Source: Trinickia symbiotica
Lineage (GTDB): Bacteria > Pseudomonadota > Gammaproteobacteria > Burkholderiales > Burkholderiaceae
Assembly: GCF_002934455.1 (NCBI RefSeq)
Contig: NZ_PTIR01000001.1
Location: 682,001-746,000 of the forward strand
Direction of reading: 5' to 3'
Length of the DNA: 64,000 nucleotides
Both the position numbers and the translations under genes were made by a program. Shown here one piece after another: positions 49,340-60,765 of the stretch (positions are counted from its first letter, which is position 1; the number at the start of each line of letters is the position of its first letter). Under the pieces are notes generated by a model that was given only the letters and a program-made list of their open reading frames with translations, was not told the DNA's origin and did no database searches.

Positions 49340-51427
49340 TCAATGCAGCTGTCGATAAATCTGCTCGGCGAGCTGGCGCGAGATGCCTTCGACGCTCGCC
49401 AGCTCGTCGACGCTTGCCGCGACGACGCCGCGCAAGCCGCCGAAACGCGCGAGCAGGCGCTGCCGGCGCTTTGCGCCGACGCCGTCGAGCTCCTCGAGCC
49501 GTGAGGTCTGCCGTGCCTTCGCGCGTTTCGCGCGCATCCCCGTGATCGCGAACCGGTGCGCTTCGTCGCGAATCTGTGCGACGAGCATCAATGCCGCGCT
49601 TTCCTTGCCGAGCTCGAGCGACGATCGACCGTCGGCGAAAACGAGCGTCTCGAGCCCCACCTTGCGGCCCTCGCCCTTCGCCACGCCGACGATGTTCGAC
49701 GGATCGATGCCGAGCTCGGCGAACACCTGCCGCGCGATCTCGACCTGCCCCTTGCCGCCGTCGATGAGCACGATATTGGGCAGCACACCGCCGGCCGCGA
49801 CGGGCGCGGCGGCATCGGCCGCGCGTTCCGGAGCGGTCGCCGCGTCGATCTGCAACGCCGCGGCGCGGTCATCGGCATTGCCGGCGGCTGCTTCGACGAG
49901 CTTCTCGTAGCGGCGCGTCAGAACCTGTCGCATCGCGGCATAGTCGTCGCCGGGCGTGATCCCCGTTATGTTGTAGCGACGATACTCGCCCGATTGCATC
50001 TTGTGATCGCGATAAACGACGCACGACGCCTGCGTCGCTTCGCCCATCGTATGGCTGATGTCAAAGCATTCGATGCGCAGACGCGCGAGGTCCTCGCATT
50101 CGAGACCGAGCGTCTCGGCGAGCGCGCGCGTTCGCGCCTGCTGAGACCCTTGCTCGGAGAGCAGCCGCGCGAGCGCGAGCCGCGCGTTTTGCTCCGCCAT
50201 GCCGAGCCAGACCCGCTTTTGCCCCTGCGGCTGCCGCACGAGCGTGACCTTGTGCCCGGCCTCGGCCGCCAGCAGCTCGACGAGCTCACGGTTCGCCGGC
50301 GCGTGGCTCACCACGAGCACGGGCGGAATGCGGTTGCCGAGATAGTGCTGCGCGATGAAGGCATCGAGCACTTCGGCCTCGACGCCGGGTGCGGGTATCG
50401 CCTCGGCGGCCGTCGCGGGCGCCTGCGCCTCGGGCGCCGCCTGCGCCGGCTGCTCGACGGCTCCCCCGCCCGCGTTCTCGCCCATATCCTCCGCCGCTTC
50501 CTTCTCCTCCTCGTCGAGCTCGGCCTCCACGGCCGCGATGGCGCTGTCGGCGTGGGTCGGGAAATAGGCCTTGTCGCCAAGATGGCGCCCGCCGCGAACC
50601 ATCGCCAGATTGACGCAGACACGCCCGCCGAGCGCGACGACCGCGAGGATGTCAACGTCGCTGTCGCCGCCCACTTCGATCGCCTGCTGATGGAGGACCG
50701 TGGCGAGCGAGCTCATCTGGTTGCGCACGGCGGCGGCCTGCTCGAACTTGAGCTCGGCCGCGAACGCATGCATCTTTGCTTCGAGCTCCTTCATGACCTC
50801 GTTTTGCCGGCCGAGCAGGAAACGCGAGGCGTTCTCCACGTCGCGCGCGTAGTCCGCCGCGTCGATCGCGCCGACGCAAGGCGCCGTGCAGCGCCCGATC
50901 TGATGAAGCAGGCACGGCCGCGTGCGATTGTTGAAGACCGAGTCTTCGCAGGTACGCAGTTGAAAGACGCGCTGCAGGATCTGAATGCTCTCGCGCACCG
51001 CCCACGCGCTCGGAAACGGGCCGAAGTACTGGTTCTTCTTGTCGACGGCGCCGCGATAGTACGCCATGCGCGGAAACGCATGACCCGTCAGCTTCAGATA
51101 GGGATACGACTTGTCGTCGCGAAAGAGGATGTTGTAGCGCGGCGCGAGCGCCTTGATGAGATTGTTCTCGAGCAGCAGCGCCTCGGCCTCGGAGCGCGTC
51201 ACCGTGGTCTCGATACGCGCGATGCGCGTCACCATCATCGCGATACGCGGCGACAGCAGCGTCTTCGTGAAATAGCTCGACACGCGCTTTTTGAGGTCGC
51301 GCGCCTTGCCGACGTAGAGCACCTCGCCGAGCTTGTCGTAGTACCGGTACACGCCCGGCAGATGCGGCAACTGGGCGAGGACCCGCTTCGGTTCGAAAAC
51401 GGTCTCTTGATCTTGCGGTTCGGTCAT
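49340..51427 (-). CDS. uvrC: UvrABC excinuclease subunit C
   Basis: 695 residues. GIY-YIG nuclease at the N-terminus ([27 protein letters not shown]), Cys-rich segment ([15 protein letters not shown]), UVR motif near 210-240 ([23 protein letters not shown]), RNase H-like nuclease ([29 protein letters not shown]), and C-terminal helix-hairpin-helix ([21 protein letters not shown]). A roughly 60-residue Ala/Glu/Pro-rich insertion around residues 300-360 and a second Ala-rich one near 530-550 lengthen it beyond the usual 610-650. Makes both incisions in nucleotide excision repair. Confidence 0.97.
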   Translation of the reverse strand: MTEPQDQETVFEPKRVLAQLPHLPGVYRYYDKLGEVLYVGKARDLKKRVSSYFTKTLLSPRIAMMVTRIARIETTVTRSEAEALLLENNLIKALAPRYNILFRDDKSYPYLKLTGHAFPRMAYYRGAVDKKNQYFGPFPSAWAVRESIQILQRVFQLRTCEDSVFNNRTRPCLLHQIGRCTAPCVGAIDAADYARDVENASRFLLGRQNEVMKELEAKMHAFAAELKFEQAAAVRNQMSSLATVLHQQAIEVGGDSDVDILAVVALGGRVCVNLAMVRGGRHLGDKAYFPTHADSAIAAVEAELDEEEKEAAEDMGENAGGGAVEQPAQAAPEAQAPATAAEAIPAPGVEAEVLDAFIAQHYLGNRIPPVLVVSHAPANRELVELLAAEAGHKVTLVRQPQGQKRVWLGMAEQNARLALARLLSEQGSQQARTRALAETLGLECEDLARLRIECFDISHTMGEATQASCVVYRDHKMQSGEYRRYNITGITPGDDYAAMRQVLTRRYEKLVEAAAGNADDRAAALQIDAATAPERAADAAAPVAAGGVLPNIVLIDGGKGQVEIARQVFAELGIDPSNIVGVAKGEGRKVGLETLVFADGRSSLELGKESAALMLVAQIRDEAHRFAITGMRAKRAKARQTSRLEELDGVGAKRRQRLLARFGGLRGVVAASVDELASVEGISRQLAEQIYRQLH

Positions 51428-51568
51428 GCGGATTCGGACAGTGCGCCGCGCAATGCGGCCGAAGGGCGTCGCATCGGGGCAGCGTGCTTTAGAATCGCCA
51501 GTTTAGAACATTTGCGCATGCGACAAGCGCCGCGCGAGCCGCGCCGCGTGCGCCCGCCCGCCCGCATC

Positions 51569-52744
51569 ATGTCTGCCCCGATCGCCTGCGATATCTTCTG
51601 CGCCGTCATCGACAATTTCGGCGATGTCGGCGTCTCCTGGCGCCTCGCGCGCGAGCTCGCCGACGAGCACGGCTGGCAGGTGAGGCTCCTCGTCGACGAT
51701 CTCCGGACGTTCGCGCGGCTCGAGCCGGCCATCGCTATCGAGCGCGATCGCCAGACGGTCGCGGGCGTCACGATCGAACACTGGCACGAGCCGATGCACG
51801 CCGGCGATACGATCGCCGTGCCCGATGTCGTCATCGAGGCTTTCGCCTGCGAATTGCCGCCCGCCTATCTCGCGGCAATGGCGCGGCGCGCTCGCGCGCC
51901 CGTCTGGATCAATCTCGAATATCTGAGCGGCGAGGATTGGGTCGCCGATTTCCATCTGAAGCCGTCGCCGCACCCGCGTCACCCGCTCACGAAGACCTTC
52001 TTCTTCCCCGGCCTGGGGCCGGGGACGGGCGGCGTATTGAAGGAGCGCGGGCTCGACGCCGCGCGCGAAGCGTTCGAGCGCTCGCCCGGCAAGCGCGAAG
52101 CCTGGTGGCGTCAGGCGACGGGCGCGGCGCCGCCCGAGGAAGAAGCCACGGTGATCTCGCTCTTCGCCTATGAGAACCCGGTCGTCGACGGCCTGCTCGA
52201 GCAATGGCGCGACGCCGCGGGTGCGATCGTCCTGCTCGTGCCCGAAGGCCGCATCTCTGGCGCCGTCGCGCGTTTTTTCGGCCTGCCGTCGTTCGCGGCC
52301 GCGCCCGGCGGCGCTGGCTTGCGCGCGCATGCCGAGCGCGGCAGCCTGCGTGCGCACGCGCTCGCGTTCGTTCCTCAGGCGCGGTATGACGCGCTGCTTT
52401 GGGCGAGTCACTTCAACTTCGTGCGAGGCGAGGACTCGTTCGTGCGCGCGCAGTGGGCGCGCCGCCCGTTCGTCTGGCACATCTATCCGCAGGCCGACGA
52501 CGCGCACCTGCCGAAGCTCGACGCGGCGCTCGCGCACTACGCTGCCCCGCTTCCCCCCGCGGCGCGAGCGGCGATGGGCCGCTTCTGGCATGCCTGGAAC
52601 GGGGCCGGAACGCCAGACTGGGGCGAATTCTGGTCGCATCGCGCCGCTTACGACGCGCGCGCGGCCGCCTGGGCCGACGAGCTTGCGACCCTCGGCGAGC
52701 TGGCGGAAAACCTAGCGCGTTTCATAAAAACCCAGTTAAAATAA
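51569..52744 (+). CDS. earP: EF-P arginine rhamnosyltransferase EarP
   Basis: 391 residues from ATG 51569 ([19 protein letters not shown]). The [21 protein letters not shown] opening, [31 protein letters not shown] and [20 protein letters not shown] are typical of EarP (formerly DUF2331), including the Asp of NFGD and the RGEDS segment. Transfers rhamnose from dTDP-rhamnose to Arg32 of EF-P; the efp gene follows 83 bp downstream and has that Arg. Confidence 0.95.
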   Translation: MSAPIACDIFCAVIDNFGDVGVSWRLARELADEHGWQVRLLVDDLRTFARLEPAIAIERDRQTVAGVTIEHWHEPMHAGDTIAVPDVVIEAFACELPPAYLAAMARRARAPVWINLEYLSGEDWVADFHLKPSPHPRHPLTKTFFFPGLGPGTGGVLKERGLDAAREAFERSPGKREAWWRQATGAAPPEEEATVISLFAYENPVVDGLLEQWRDAAGAIVLLVPEGRISGAVARFFGLPSFAAAPGGAGLRAHAERGSLRAHALAFVPQARYDALLWASHFNFVRGEDSFVRAQWARRPFVWHIYPQADDAHLPKLDAALAHYAAPLPPAARAAMGRFWHAWNGAGTPDWGEFWSHRAAYDARAAAWADELATLGELAENLARFIKTQLK

Positions 52745-52827
52745 GCGGTTATCTATTTGCAACGGCCTTGCGTTCCCTCACTGCGACGTTCGCAAGACCC
52801 ATTCGCTTTTCAAGGACAGTGTTTTTT

Positions 52828-53385
52828 ATGAAGACCGCACAGGAACTCCGCACGGGCAACGTCGTCATGATCGGCAACGACGCGATGGTCGTGCAGAAAG
52901 CCGAATACAACAAATCGGGCCGCAACGCCGCCGTCGTGAAGATGAAGTTCAAGAATCTGCTCACGGGTGCCGGCACGGAATCCGTCTACAAGGCGGACGA
53001 CAAATTCGACGTCGTCGTGCTCGAGCGCAAGGAAGTGACGTACTCGTACTTCGCGGATCCGATGTACGTCTTCATGGATGCCGACTACAACCAATTCGAA
53101 GTCGAGCAAGAGATGATGGGCGACGCGCTTCACTATCTCGAAGACGGCATGCCCTGCGAAGTCGTCTTCTACAACGACAAGGCGATCTCGGTCGAGTTGC
53201 CGACCACGCTCGTGCGAGAAATCACCTACACGGAACCGGCCGTGAAGGGCGACACGTCGTCGGGCAAAGTGTTGAAGGCCGCGCGCATCAATACGGGCTT
53301 CGAGCTTCAGGTTCCGCTCTTTTGCAACATTGGCGACAAGATCGAAATCGATACGCGCACGCACGAGTACCGCAGCCGCGCCTAA
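52828..53385 (+). CDS. efp: Elongation factor P
   Basis: 185 residues: KOW-like N-domain and two OB domains. The loop reads [17 protein letters not shown], with Arg at residue 32, the site rhamnosylated by EarP, where lysine-type EF-Ps have Lys. Ends [17 protein letters not shown]. Relieves ribosome stalling at polyproline; relevant here because several window proteins have Pro runs (PilP-like protein). A strong terminator follows. Confidence 0.98.
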   Translation: MKTAQELRTGNVVMIGNDAMVVQKAEYNKSGRNAAVVKMKFKNLLTGAGTESVYKADDKFDVVVLERKEVTYSYFADPMYVFMDADYNQFEVEQEMMGDALHYLEDGMPCEVVFYNDKAISVELPTTLVREITYTEPAVKGDTSSGKVLKAARINTGFELQVPLFCNIGDKIEIDTRTHEYRSRA

Positions 53386-53509
53386 GCGCATCGCCGCCCT
53401 CGACGCGCAACCGGAGCAAAGTGCGCGTACGACGGCGCACGGTTGCTGGAACCGCCGAGCCGGGGCGCGAGAGCGAACCGCGCCATGCCAGCAAGTTGAG
53501 AATTATCCG

Positions 53510-53536
53510 AGCGCCCTTCGTGGGCGCTTTTTTTTT
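53510..53536 (+). terminator. Rho-independent terminator after efp
   Basis: Stem GCGCCC (53511-53516) and GGGCGC (53522-53527) with a TTCGT loop and nine T directly after. Ends the earP-efp transcript 125 bp past the efp stop. Confidence 0.9.
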
Positions 53537-53770
53537 CGTACGAGTGGTGTATGGTGTAAGAAAACTTTACCGGTCGAATTTTACCGTTTGGCCCGGCGGA
53601 ATCTGCAGGACGCCGTGACCTTCGAACTCAACCTATTGTTTTGACAGAAAAAACCATGATGGCCTGAAACGTGCTTGACAGACAATTTAGCCGCTTTCGA
53701 TGAAACGATTTCCGACTGCGCATGGCGCCCCGATTCCGGTGCCGTCCGGTCTTCAATGCTTGCCTCCGTC

Positions 53771-55153
53771 ATGCCACATGCTCTGATTGTCGAAGACGAT
53801 CCCAACAGCCTGTCCGGCTTATCGGCGATCGTCGCAGCCGACGGGTTTTCCGTCGATACGGCCATTTCGCTCGCGGAAGCGCGAGCGGCGTTGAGCCGTT
53901 TCATTCCCGACGTCGTGCTGATCGACCTGAACCTGCCTGACGGCAGGGGTCTGGACCTGCTTTCGCATTTGCCGGCGCAGCCGGACGGCGTGCTGCCCGT
54001 CATCGTCATGACAGGCAATGCGACCGTCGAGAGCGCCATCGAAGGTCTGCGCCACGGCATTTGGGACTACCTGCTGAAGCCCGTCAACATACCGCGCCTG
54101 CGCAGCCTGCTCGCTCGCATCCCGCGCCCCTACGAGTTGACGGAGGAGGTGCAGACGCTGCGCACGAAGCTGCGGCGGCTAGGGCGCTTCGGGCCGATGA
54201 TCGGGCGCAGCGACGCGATCCAGCACGTCTACGATACGATCGAGCGCCTGGCGCCGACCGAGACGGCCGTGCTGATCTGCGGCGAGGCCGGCACGGGCAA
54301 GGAAGTGGCGGCACGTACGCTGCACGAGATGAGCCGGCGGCGCAAGGGCCCGTTCGTCGTCTTCGATTGCCACACTTACGCCCGCGAGCCCAGCGGCGAG
54401 CGCGGGCTCGACAGCCTGCTGTTCGGCCAGGAGCCCGGTTTGGGAGCCAGCGCGGAGCGGCGCGAGCCGGGCCTTTTCGAGCAGGCGAGCGGCGGCACGC
54501 TCTTGCTCGACGAGATCGCGGAGCTGCCGCTTGCGCAGCAAGAGGCGTTGTCGAAGGCGCTCGATTCGCAGACCTACATGCGCGTGGGCGGAACGAGTCA
54601 GGTGAGCGTCGATTGCCGGATCGTGACGACGATGCGCAAGTCTCCGCGCGAGGCCGTGACCGACGGCGCGTTGCGGGAGGACCTATGGCTGCGGCTCGAC
54701 GCCGCCTCGATCGTGCTGCCGCCGTTGCGCGAGCGCGACGACGATGCGGTGCTGCTCGCCGAAGCGCTCGTCGACGACCTCAATCGCGACGTCAATGCGA
54801 GCGGCCTCGCCCACGTACACAAGCGGATCGGCCCGAATCTGATACGCGAGTGCCTGACCTACGACTGGCCCGGCAACGTTCGCGAGCTGCACGAGCGCGT
54901 CCGCCGCGCCTACAACATCTCCGACGAGATCGTCGACACGCTGCGCGCCGACGAGACGACGACGGTCGGCGGCCGGCGCCTGAACGGCGGCAGCGTGCAG
55001 GTGACGGTCGGGACTCCGCTGTCGGACGTCGAGGACCTCCTGATCCGGGCGACGCTCGACGCCGTCGGCGGCACGCGCCACCGGGCCGCTACGTTGCTCG
55101 GCATCAGTCCGAAGACGCTCTACAACAAGCTGCAGCGAATGAAGATGTCGTGA
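53771..55153 (+). CDS. NtrC-like response regulator lacking the sigma-54 contact loop
   Basis: 460 residues from ATG 53771 (MPHALIVEDDPNS); upstream in-frame starts exist but add non-family residues. Receiver domain with Asp52 (VVLIDLNLPDG), AAA+ domain with GEAGTGKEVAAR (Walker A) and GGTLLLDEIAELP (Walker B), and a Fis-type C-terminal helix-turn-helix (RHRAATLLGISPKTLYNKLQRM). The GAFTGA loop that touches sigma-54 is replaced by GLGASA in the stretch GQEPGLGASAERREPGLFEQ. So it should not activate sigma-54 polymerase in the usual way. No partner kinase is adjacent. Confidence 0.9.
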   Translation: MPHALIVEDDPNSLSGLSAIVAADGFSVDTAISLAEARAALSRFIPDVVLIDLNLPDGRGLDLLSHLPAQPDGVLPVIVMTGNATVESAIEGLRHGIWDYLLKPVNIPRLRSLLARIPRPYELTEEVQTLRTKLRRLGRFGPMIGRSDAIQHVYDTIERLAPTETAVLICGEAGTGKEVAARTLHEMSRRRKGPFVVFDCHTYAREPSGERGLDSLLFGQEPGLGASAERREPGLFEQASGGTLLLDEIAELPLAQQEALSKALDSQTYMRVGGTSQVSVDCRIVTTMRKSPREAVTDGALREDLWLRLDAASIVLPPLRERDDDAVLLAEALVDDLNRDVNASGLAHVHKRIGPNLIRECLTYDWPGNVRELHERVRRAYNISDEIVDTLRADETTTVGGRRLNGGSVQVTVGTPLSDVEDLLIRATLDAVGGTRHRAATLLGISPKTLYNKLQRMKMS

Positions 55154-55169
55154 TCGCGCAGACGTCCGG

Positions 55170-56198
55170 CTAACCGAACGCGCGCCGCAAAAGCGCCTGC
55201 GCCTCCTGATAGTCGGCGTGCGCGACGAGCTTGTGCCAAGCCGGCGCCTTGCCGCGGCCGCGCAAGCGCTGAAGGCGCCGCGCCGATTCTTTCGAGGGCG
55301 TATATCGCAACTGTTCGAGCACGATCTCGGCGGCGCTCGGCTGATTGCAGATGAGCACCATATCGCAGCCGGCCTCGAGCGCCGCGCCGGCGGCTTCGGT
55401 CAGCGTGCCGCCCGCGCGCGCGGCCTCCATCGAAAGGTCGTCGCTGAAGATCGCACCGGTAAAGCGCAGCCGTTCGCGCAGGATCTGCTGCAGCCAGATC
55501 CGGGAGAATCCGGCCGGCTTGTCGTCGACCTGCGAGTAGATGACATGGGCCGGAATGATCGAGGCAAGCGTCATACCGAGCCAATCGTAAGGCGCCACGT
55601 CCTCGCGCAGGATCGCCTCGAGCGGACGATCGTCGACAGGCAATGCGACATGCGAATCGGCCGCCGCAAACCCGTGCCCCGGAAAGTGCTTGCCGCAGTT
55701 GCTCATGCCCGCGAGCGCGAGACCGTGGCTGAGGCTCTTCGCCAGCAGCGTCACGACGCGAGCGTCGCGATGAAACGCGCGGTCGCCGATCACCTGCGAT
55801 TGGCCGTAGTCCAGATCGAGCACGGGCGCGAAGCTCATGTCGATGCCGCAAGCGCGCAGCTCGGCGGCCAGAATGAAGCCCGTCGCCGTCGCCACCTTCG
55901 TCGCGAACAGGACGTCCTTGTCCCACAGCTCGCCCAGGCGGCGCATGGCCGGCAATACCGTGAAACCGTCCGTGCGAAAGCGCTGCACGCGTCCGCCCTC
56001 GTGATCGACGGCGATCACGAGATCGTCTCGCACATCGCGAATCTCGTCGGTCAGCGCCACCAGTTGCGCCCGGTTTTCGAAGTGGCGTGCGAAGAGAATC
56101 ACGCCGCCTGTCAGCGGATGCGCCAGGCGCCGCCTGTCGTTGTCGTTGAGCGACGTCCCTTCGACGTCGAGCATGACCAGTCCCAAAGTATTTTTCAT
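55170..56198 (-). CDS. nagZ: Beta-N-acetylhexosaminidase NagZ
   Basis: 342 residues from ATG 56198, overlapping the acpS stop (ATGA). Glycoside hydrolase family 3: [44 protein letters not shown] (catalytic His-Asp dyad loop), and [10 protein letters not shown] with the nucleophile Asp. Cytosolic enzyme of cell-wall recycling that releases GlcNAc from anhydromuropeptides. Confidence 0.97.
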   Translation of the reverse strand: MKNTLGLVMLDVEGTSLNDNDRRRLAHPLTGGVILFARHFENRAQLVALTDEIRDVRDDLVIAVDHEGGRVQRFRTDGFTVLPAMRRLGELWDKDVLFATKVATATGFILAAELRACGIDMSFAPVLDLDYGQSQVIGDRAFHRDARVVTLLAKSLSHGLALAGMSNCGKHFPGHGFAAADSHVALPVDDRPLEAILREDVAPYDWLGMTLASIIPAHVIYSQVDDKPAGFSRIWLQQILRERLRFTGAIFSDDLSMEAARAGGTLTEAAGAALEAGCDMVLICNQPSAAEIVLEQLRYTPSKESARRLQRLRGRGKAPAWHKLVAHADYQEAQALLRRAFG

Positions 56199-56620
56199 TG
56201 CTCCGTCGGGAGATTGTTCCAGGGGGTGTCCGTCTCGGCGATGACGAACGAGACGGCGTAATCGCGCTCGTCGCTGACCGTGACTTGGGCGCGGATGCCG
56301 CGCGCGGCCAGCCATTCCGCCAGCTCGCCCGATGCGACGATCATGGGCTTGCCGCTCGGCTCGTTCAATGTTTGCAACGCTCGCCACGTCATCGGCCAGT
56401 GCATTCCGAGGCCGATCGCCTTCGAAAACGCCTCCTTCGCCGAAAAACGCGTCGCGAGATAAGCGAGACCGCGCGCCTCGGAGCGCGCCCGGCGCGCGTG
56501 ATAGACGCGCAGTTCGTCGGGGCCGAGCACTTTCTCGGCGAAGCGCCCGCCCGTGCGCTCCATGACACCCTTGACGCGGCTCACCTGAACGACGTCGGTA
56601 CCGATACCGTAGATTCCCAT
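56195..56620 (-). CDS. acpS: Holo-[acyl-carrier-protein] synthase
   Basis: 141 residues. [14 protein letters not shown] with the Mg-binding Asp and [17 protein letters not shown] with the second Glu. Transfers 4'-phosphopantetheine from CoA to acyl carrier protein. Slightly longer than usual because of the C-terminal [13 protein letters not shown]. Follows pdxJ with 9 bp. Confidence 0.97.
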   Translation of the reverse strand: MGIYGIGTDVVQVSRVKGVMERTGGRFAEKVLGPDELRVYHARRARSEARGLAYLATRFSAKEAFSKAIGLGMHWPMTWRALQTLNEPSGKPMIVASGELAEWLAARGIRAQVTVSDERDYAVSFVIAETDTPWNNLPTEQ

Positions 56621-56629
56621 ACGCGCGGC

Positions 56630-57394
56630 TCAGTGCATGGCGGCGAGCCGCGCCGCAACCATGATCGCCTTCATCTCGCGCACGGCGCTCTCCCATCCCG
56701 TGAAAATCGCCTGCGCCACGATCGCGTGGCCGATGTTGAGCTCTTCTATGCCTTCGATCGCGGCGATCTGCTGCACGTTCGTGTAATGAAGCCCGTGACC
56801 CGCGTTGACTTTCAAGCCCAGCGAGTTGCCAAGCTCGACGCCGCGTACGATCCGCTCGTACTCGCCGCGCTGCTCGCTTTCATCGTGAGCATCGGCATAG
56901 CGGCCCGTGTGAAGCTCGATGACGGGCGCGCCGGCCTCGTGCGCGGCGCGGATCTGCGCCTCGTCGGCATCGATGAAGAGGGATACGCGCGAGCCCGCAT
57001 CGGCAAGCTGGCGGCAGGCCGCGCGCACGGCTTCGAAGCGGCCGGCCACGTCGAGCCCGCCTTCGGTCGTCAGCTCCGCGCGCTTTTCGGGCACGAGGCA
57101 AACGTCGTGCGGACGGACGTCGCAGGCGATGTCGAGCATCTCCTGCGTGACGGCGCATTCGAGGTTCATGCGCGTCTTCAACCGCGGCCGCAGCGCGCGC
57201 ACGTCGGTATCGACGATATGCCGGCGGTCTTCGCGCAAATGGAGCGTGATGGCATCGGCGCCGGCGTCTTCGGCGGCGAGCGCGGCGCGGATGGGGTCCG
57301 GGTAGGTCGTTCCGCGCGCGTTGCGCAGCGTGGCGACATGGTCGATGTTCACGCCGAGATGGATGACCTCGGGAGACGTCAGAAAGAAGCTCAT
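56630..57394 (-). CDS. pdxJ: Pyridoxine 5'-phosphate synthase
   Basis: 254 residues from ATG 57394, overlapping the recO stop (ATGA). [55 protein letters not shown] and NAGHGLHY are diagnostic. TIM-barrel enzyme of DXP-dependent vitamin B6 synthesis. Confidence 0.98.
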   Translation of the reverse strand: MSFFLTSPEVIHLGVNIDHVATLRNARGTTYPDPIRAALAAEDAGADAITLHLREDRRHIVDTDVRALRPRLKTRMNLECAVTQEMLDIACDVRPHDVCLVPEKRAELTTEGGLDVAGRFEAVRAACRQLADAGSRVSLFIDADEAQIRAAHEAGAPVIELHTGRYADAHDESEQRGEYERIVRGVELGNSLGLKVNAGHGLHYTNVQQIAAIEGIEELNIGHAIVAQAIFTGWESAVREMKAIMVAARLAAMH

Positions 57395-58269
57395 AGGTTT
57401 TGCAAGTCGATCAGAATCTGACGCGTCGCAAGCGGCGCGCCGCCCAGATAGATATTGAGCAAAAAGCGCATCAGCGTCTTGCTTTGCGCCACCGTCTGCG
57501 CACGATGGTAATCGTCGTTCTCCATATCGAGCAATGTCTGGCCCGATACGACGGGCCAATGGCGCGGAAAATCGTCCGATGCCTCGCGCACGCCGCGCTC
57601 GGGGTCGAACACGTAGCGCCCTTGCGCGATCACGGCCTTGCGCGCCGCCGTGCGATCGAGCGACATCGCATAACCGGTCTCGCGCAGCAGCACGCGCTCG
57701 AACGAACGCAGCACCTGCACGGCCGGCTCGTCATGCCCCAGACGCGTGAGAGTGACGACATAGTGGTGAAAGAGTTGCGGATGCGGATCCTCCCGCGCGC
57801 AAAACTTGACGAGCAATTCGTTGACGTAAAAGCCGCAGAGCAGCGCATCGCCCGAAAGCGGCAGCATGCCGCCGACCCACTCCGCTCCCGTCAGCGTGCG
57901 CATCTCCGACTTGCCTGACCATGCGATCGAAAGCGGCTGAAACGTCTGCAGCACGCCGCGCAATGCCGAATGAGGACGCTTCGCGCCCTTCGCGACGAGC
58001 GCGAGCCGCCCATGGTCGCGCGTCAAGATGTCGACGATGAGGCTCGTCTCGCGGTACGGATAGCTGTGCAGGACGAAGGCCGGCTGCCCGGTGACGCGAT
58101 GTTCCGATGCGCGAGCGGACGAGCGCCGCTCCCCGTTCGCGCGCCGGGCACCCTTGCGCGGCTCGGGCTCGGCCGGCGTTAGCGCCGCTCCTCCCGTATC
58201 GCGATCGGTGTCGCGGCTGTCGCCGCCGTCACCGCCTTCGACAGTCATGCAGATTTCATTCGTATCCAT
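57391..58269 (-). CDS. recO: DNA repair protein RecO
   Basis: 292 residues; overlaps the era stop by 14 bp. A start at 58248 (MTVEGGD) is also possible. The first 60 residues are a disordered charged extension. Then the OB domain ([35 protein letters not shown]) and helical domain ([19 protein letters not shown]). Loads RecA with RecR in gap repair. Confidence 0.94.
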   Translation of the reverse strand: MDTNEICMTVEGGDGGDSRDTDRDTGGAALTPAEPEPRKGARRANGERRSSARASEHRVTGQPAFVLHSYPYRETSLIVDILTRDHGRLALVAKGAKRPHSALRGVLQTFQPLSIAWSGKSEMRTLTGAEWVGGMLPLSGDALLCGFYVNELLVKFCAREDPHPQLFHHYVVTLTRLGHDEPAVQVLRSFERVLLRETGYAMSLDRTAARKAVIAQGRYVFDPERGVREASDDFPRHWPVVSGQTLLDMENDDYHRAQTVAQSKTLMRFLLNIYLGGAPLATRQILIDLQNL

Positions 58270-59155
58270 AGGCGCGCAGCCCGGCCTCGTTGTCGGCCCA
58301 TCCGCTCTTGACCTTCACGAACGTCTCCAGGTAGACGGGGCCGCCGAAGAGCTTCTCCATGTCGAGGCGCGCCTCCGTGCTGATCTGCTTCAGCTTCGCC
58401 CCTTTCTGACCGATGATCATCGCTTTGTGGGAGTCGCGATCGACGAGGATCGTCGCGAAGACGCGGCGCAGGCGGCCTTCCTCCTCGAACTTGTCGATGA
58501 GCACGGTGCTCGTATAGGGCAGCTCGTCGCCCGTCCAGCGGAAGACCTTCTCGCGCAGGATCTCGGCGGCGAGAAAGCGCTCGCTGCGATCGGTGAGGTC
58601 GTCCTCGCCATAGATCGGGTCGCCCTCGGGGAGATACGGCTTGATCGTCGCCAAAAGCCGCTCGATATCGCCGTGCTGCTTGGCCGAAAGCGGCACGATT
58701 TCCTTGAACTCGCGCAGCTCGCTCGTGGCCTTGAGAAAAGGAAAGAGCGTCGTCTTGTCGGCGATGCGATCGAGCTTGTTGGCGACGAGCAGCGTCGGCG
58801 CCGATGGCGGAATCAGATCGAGCACCTTCTGATCGTCGGGGCCGAACCGGCCCGCTTCGATGACGAACAGCACCGCGTCGACCGACGTCAGCGTAGATGT
58901 CACGGCACGGTTCAACGATCGGTTCAACGCACCGCTATGCTGCGTTTGAAAGCCGGGCGTATCGACGAAGACGTACTGGGCGTCGTCGAATGTATGGATA
59001 CCGGTGATCCGGTGACGTGTCGTCTGCGCCTTGCGCGACGTAATGCTGATCTTCTGGCCGACGAGCGCGTTCATCAGCGTCGACTTGCCGACATTCGGGC
59101 GGCCGACGATCGCAACCGTGCCGCAACGAAAACCTGAAGTAGTGGAGGCGTTCAT
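58256..59155 (-). CDS. era: GTPase Era
   Basis: 299 residues. G1 [10 protein letters not shown]3 DTPGFQTQ, G4 NKLDRI, then the KH domain ([15 protein letters not shown]). Binds 16S rRNA and supports 30S maturation. Between rnc and recO as in most proteobacteria. Confidence 0.98.
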   Translation of the reverse strand: MNASTTSGFRCGTVAIVGRPNVGKSTLMNALVGQKISITSRKAQTTRHRITGIHTFDDAQYVFVDTPGFQTQHSGALNRSLNRAVTSTLTSVDAVLFVIEAGRFGPDDQKVLDLIPPSAPTLLVANKLDRIADKTTLFPFLKATSELREFKEIVPLSAKQHGDIERLLATIKPYLPEGDPIYGEDDLTDRSERFLAAEILREKVFRWTGDELPYTSTVLIDKFEEEGRLRRVFATILVDRDSHKAMIIGQKGAKLKQISTEARLDMEKLFGGPVYLETFVKVKSGWADNEAGLRAYGYE

Positions 59156-59222
59156 TCTGTTCTAGTGCCGGTATGAGCAAAGGCGCCCGCTTCGCTTCTC
59201 GCGCGGCGAAGGCCCGTATCGC

Positions 59223-60623
59223 TCAGGAATGGTCTGGTTCGGCTGCACGGAGCCGGGCCGCGCCCGCGATATCGGAGACAAGCTCGGCATCGCCGCCCGA
59301 TGCGCGCTTGCCGCCGCCTTCAGGTTCGTGCTGCGAGGACGGCGACGCGTCCGGCTTGCCTGCTGCGGCGTCCGGCTTGCCTGCTGCGGCGTCCGGTTTA
59401 GCCGTTGCGGTTTCCGGTTTAGCCGTTGCGGTTTCCGGTTTGGCCGTTGCGGTTTCCGGTTTGGCCGTTGCGGTTTCCGGTTTGGCCGTCGCCTCGCCTT
59501 TGCCGCCACCTTCCGCTTTTTGGGGCGGCGCCGATTCCGGTTTGCCGGCCACGGGCTCCGCCTTTGCTGCTGCTTCGCTTTTGCCGGGGCCTTCGGCTTT
59601 TTGCGGCGTCGGCGATTCGGGCCTTGCGCCTGCTTCGACCTTCGCAGCCGGCGCATCGGCCCGCAGCGCCGGCTTATGCTCGATGTGAGCGGCCCTAATC
59701 ATCGCGGGAGGCGGCGCGGCGGGCATCGCCCGGTCCGCAGCCTCGGGCTGTGCCGCTTTCGCTTCCGCGCTTGCGCGCGCGGACTTGTCGGCATCGCCAC
59801 GCGAACCCTTGTCTTTTTCAAGCTTGCCGCGATCGGGCGCGCGCAAATCAAGCGCCGCCTGCACACCCTTGACGCCTGGCACGATGTCGGGTTCACCCTG
59901 CTTCGCCGCGCGCGAACCGCGCGAACGCTTCCCTTTGACCTCCATCGCCGGCGCCAGCGCCATCACCTCCTCGAGCGCCTTCTTCGCCGCGGCCTGCTCG
60001 GCTGCCCGGCGGCTCGCCCCCGACCCCGACACCTTCACGTCGAGCTTCGGCACCGTGCATTCGACTTCGAACTGTTGATTGTGCGCCGCACCATGCGTGG
60101 CAACGACGGTGTACGTCGGCAGCGCGATCTTGTGGCCTTGCAAGTACTCCTGCAGCAGCGTCTTGGAGTCCTTGCCGAGCGTGCGAGGATCGATGTGATC
60201 GAGAATCGGCACGTAAAGGCGCTTGATGACGGTCTGCGCAGCCTCGAAGCCGCCGTCGAGGAAGATCGCGCCGAGGATCGCCTCGAAGGCGTCGGCGAGA
60301 ATCGACGGGCGCCTGAAGCCGCCGCTGCGGAGCTCACCCTCCCCGAGGCGGAGGCCTTCCGCAATATTGAGGGCCTGAGCAATCTCGTACAGCGACTGCT
60401 GCTTGACCAGGTTCGCGCGCACGCGCGACAGGTCGCCCTCGTCGAGTTTGCCGAATCGCTGGAACAATAGGGCCGCCACCGCGCAATTTAGAACGGAATC
60501 GCCCAAAAATTCGAGCCGTTCATTGTGCGAGGCACTGTGACTGCGGTGAGTGAGGGCCTGGCGCAACAATTCCGCATTGCGAAATTCGTAGCGCAACCGG
60601 CTTTCCAGCGGAGATAGCGGCAT
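59223..60623 (-). CDS. rnc: Ribonuclease III with long repetitive C-terminal tail
   Basis: 466 residues, about twice the 220-250 typical of the family. Residues 1-225 are normal: the RNase III signature [15 protein letters not shown], acidic second site [15 protein letters not shown], and a dsRNA-binding domain ([31 protein letters not shown]). The remaining 240 residues are Ala/Lys/Pro/Glu-rich and disordered, with a run of seven 7-residue repeats of AKPETAT type. Processes rRNA precursors and mRNAs. Confidence 0.96.
   Translation of the reverse strand: MPLSPLESRLRYEFRNAELLRQALTHRSHSASHNERLEFLGDSVLNCAVAALLFQRFGKLDEGDLSRVRANLVKQQSLYEIAQALNIAEGLRLGEGELRSGGFRRPSILADAFEAILGAIFLDGGFEAAQTVIKRLYVPILDHIDPRTLGKDSKTLLQEYLQGHKIALPTYTVVATHGAAHNQQFEVECTVPKLDVKVSGSGASRRAAEQAAAKKALEEVMALAPAMEVKGKRSRGSRAAKQGEPDIVPGVKGVQAALDLRAPDRGKLEKDKGSRGDADKSARASAEAKAAQPEAADRAMPAAPPPAMIRAAHIEHKPALRADAPAAKVEAGARPESPTPQKAEGPGKSEAAAKAEPVAGKPESAPPQKAEGGGKGEATAKPETATAKPETATAKPETATAKPETATAKPDAAAGKPDAAAGKPDASPSSQHEPEGGGKRASGGDAELVSDIAGAARLRAAEPDHS
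59347..59493 (-). repeat. Seven tandem 21-bp repeats in the rnc tail
   Basis: Seven in-frame copies of a 21-bp unit; five encode the AKPETAT-like heptad and two at the C-terminal side encode AGKPDAA. Copies differ mainly by silent or single changes, suggesting recent expansion. Length changes here keep the frame. Confidence 0.93.
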
Positions 60624-60676
60624 GTGCAGAGTATAACGCGCGCCTTTCGCCTGTCGTCTTGGCGGGCTTGGACGCG

Positions 60677-60708
60677 AAAAAAGCGGATCGGGGCCGCCTG
60701 AGGCCCCG
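60677..60708 (-). terminator. Probable terminator between lepB and rnc
   Basis: On the minus strand, stem CGGGGCC (60708-60702) and GGCCCCG (60695-60689), loop of 6, then ATCCGC and six T. The offset between stem and T-run makes it weaker than a canonical one. It would end or attenuate the lepA-lepB transcript before rnc. Confidence 0.55.
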
Positions 60709-60765
60709 AATGGCGAACCACGAAAGCGTGATGCGTCGAGCCGACGCGGCTTCGCGCGCCTGGCG

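Noticed and set aside
59347-59493. Regular repeats considered as a CRISPR array
   Set aside because: Units are contiguous 21-mers without spacers and lie in frame within rnc.
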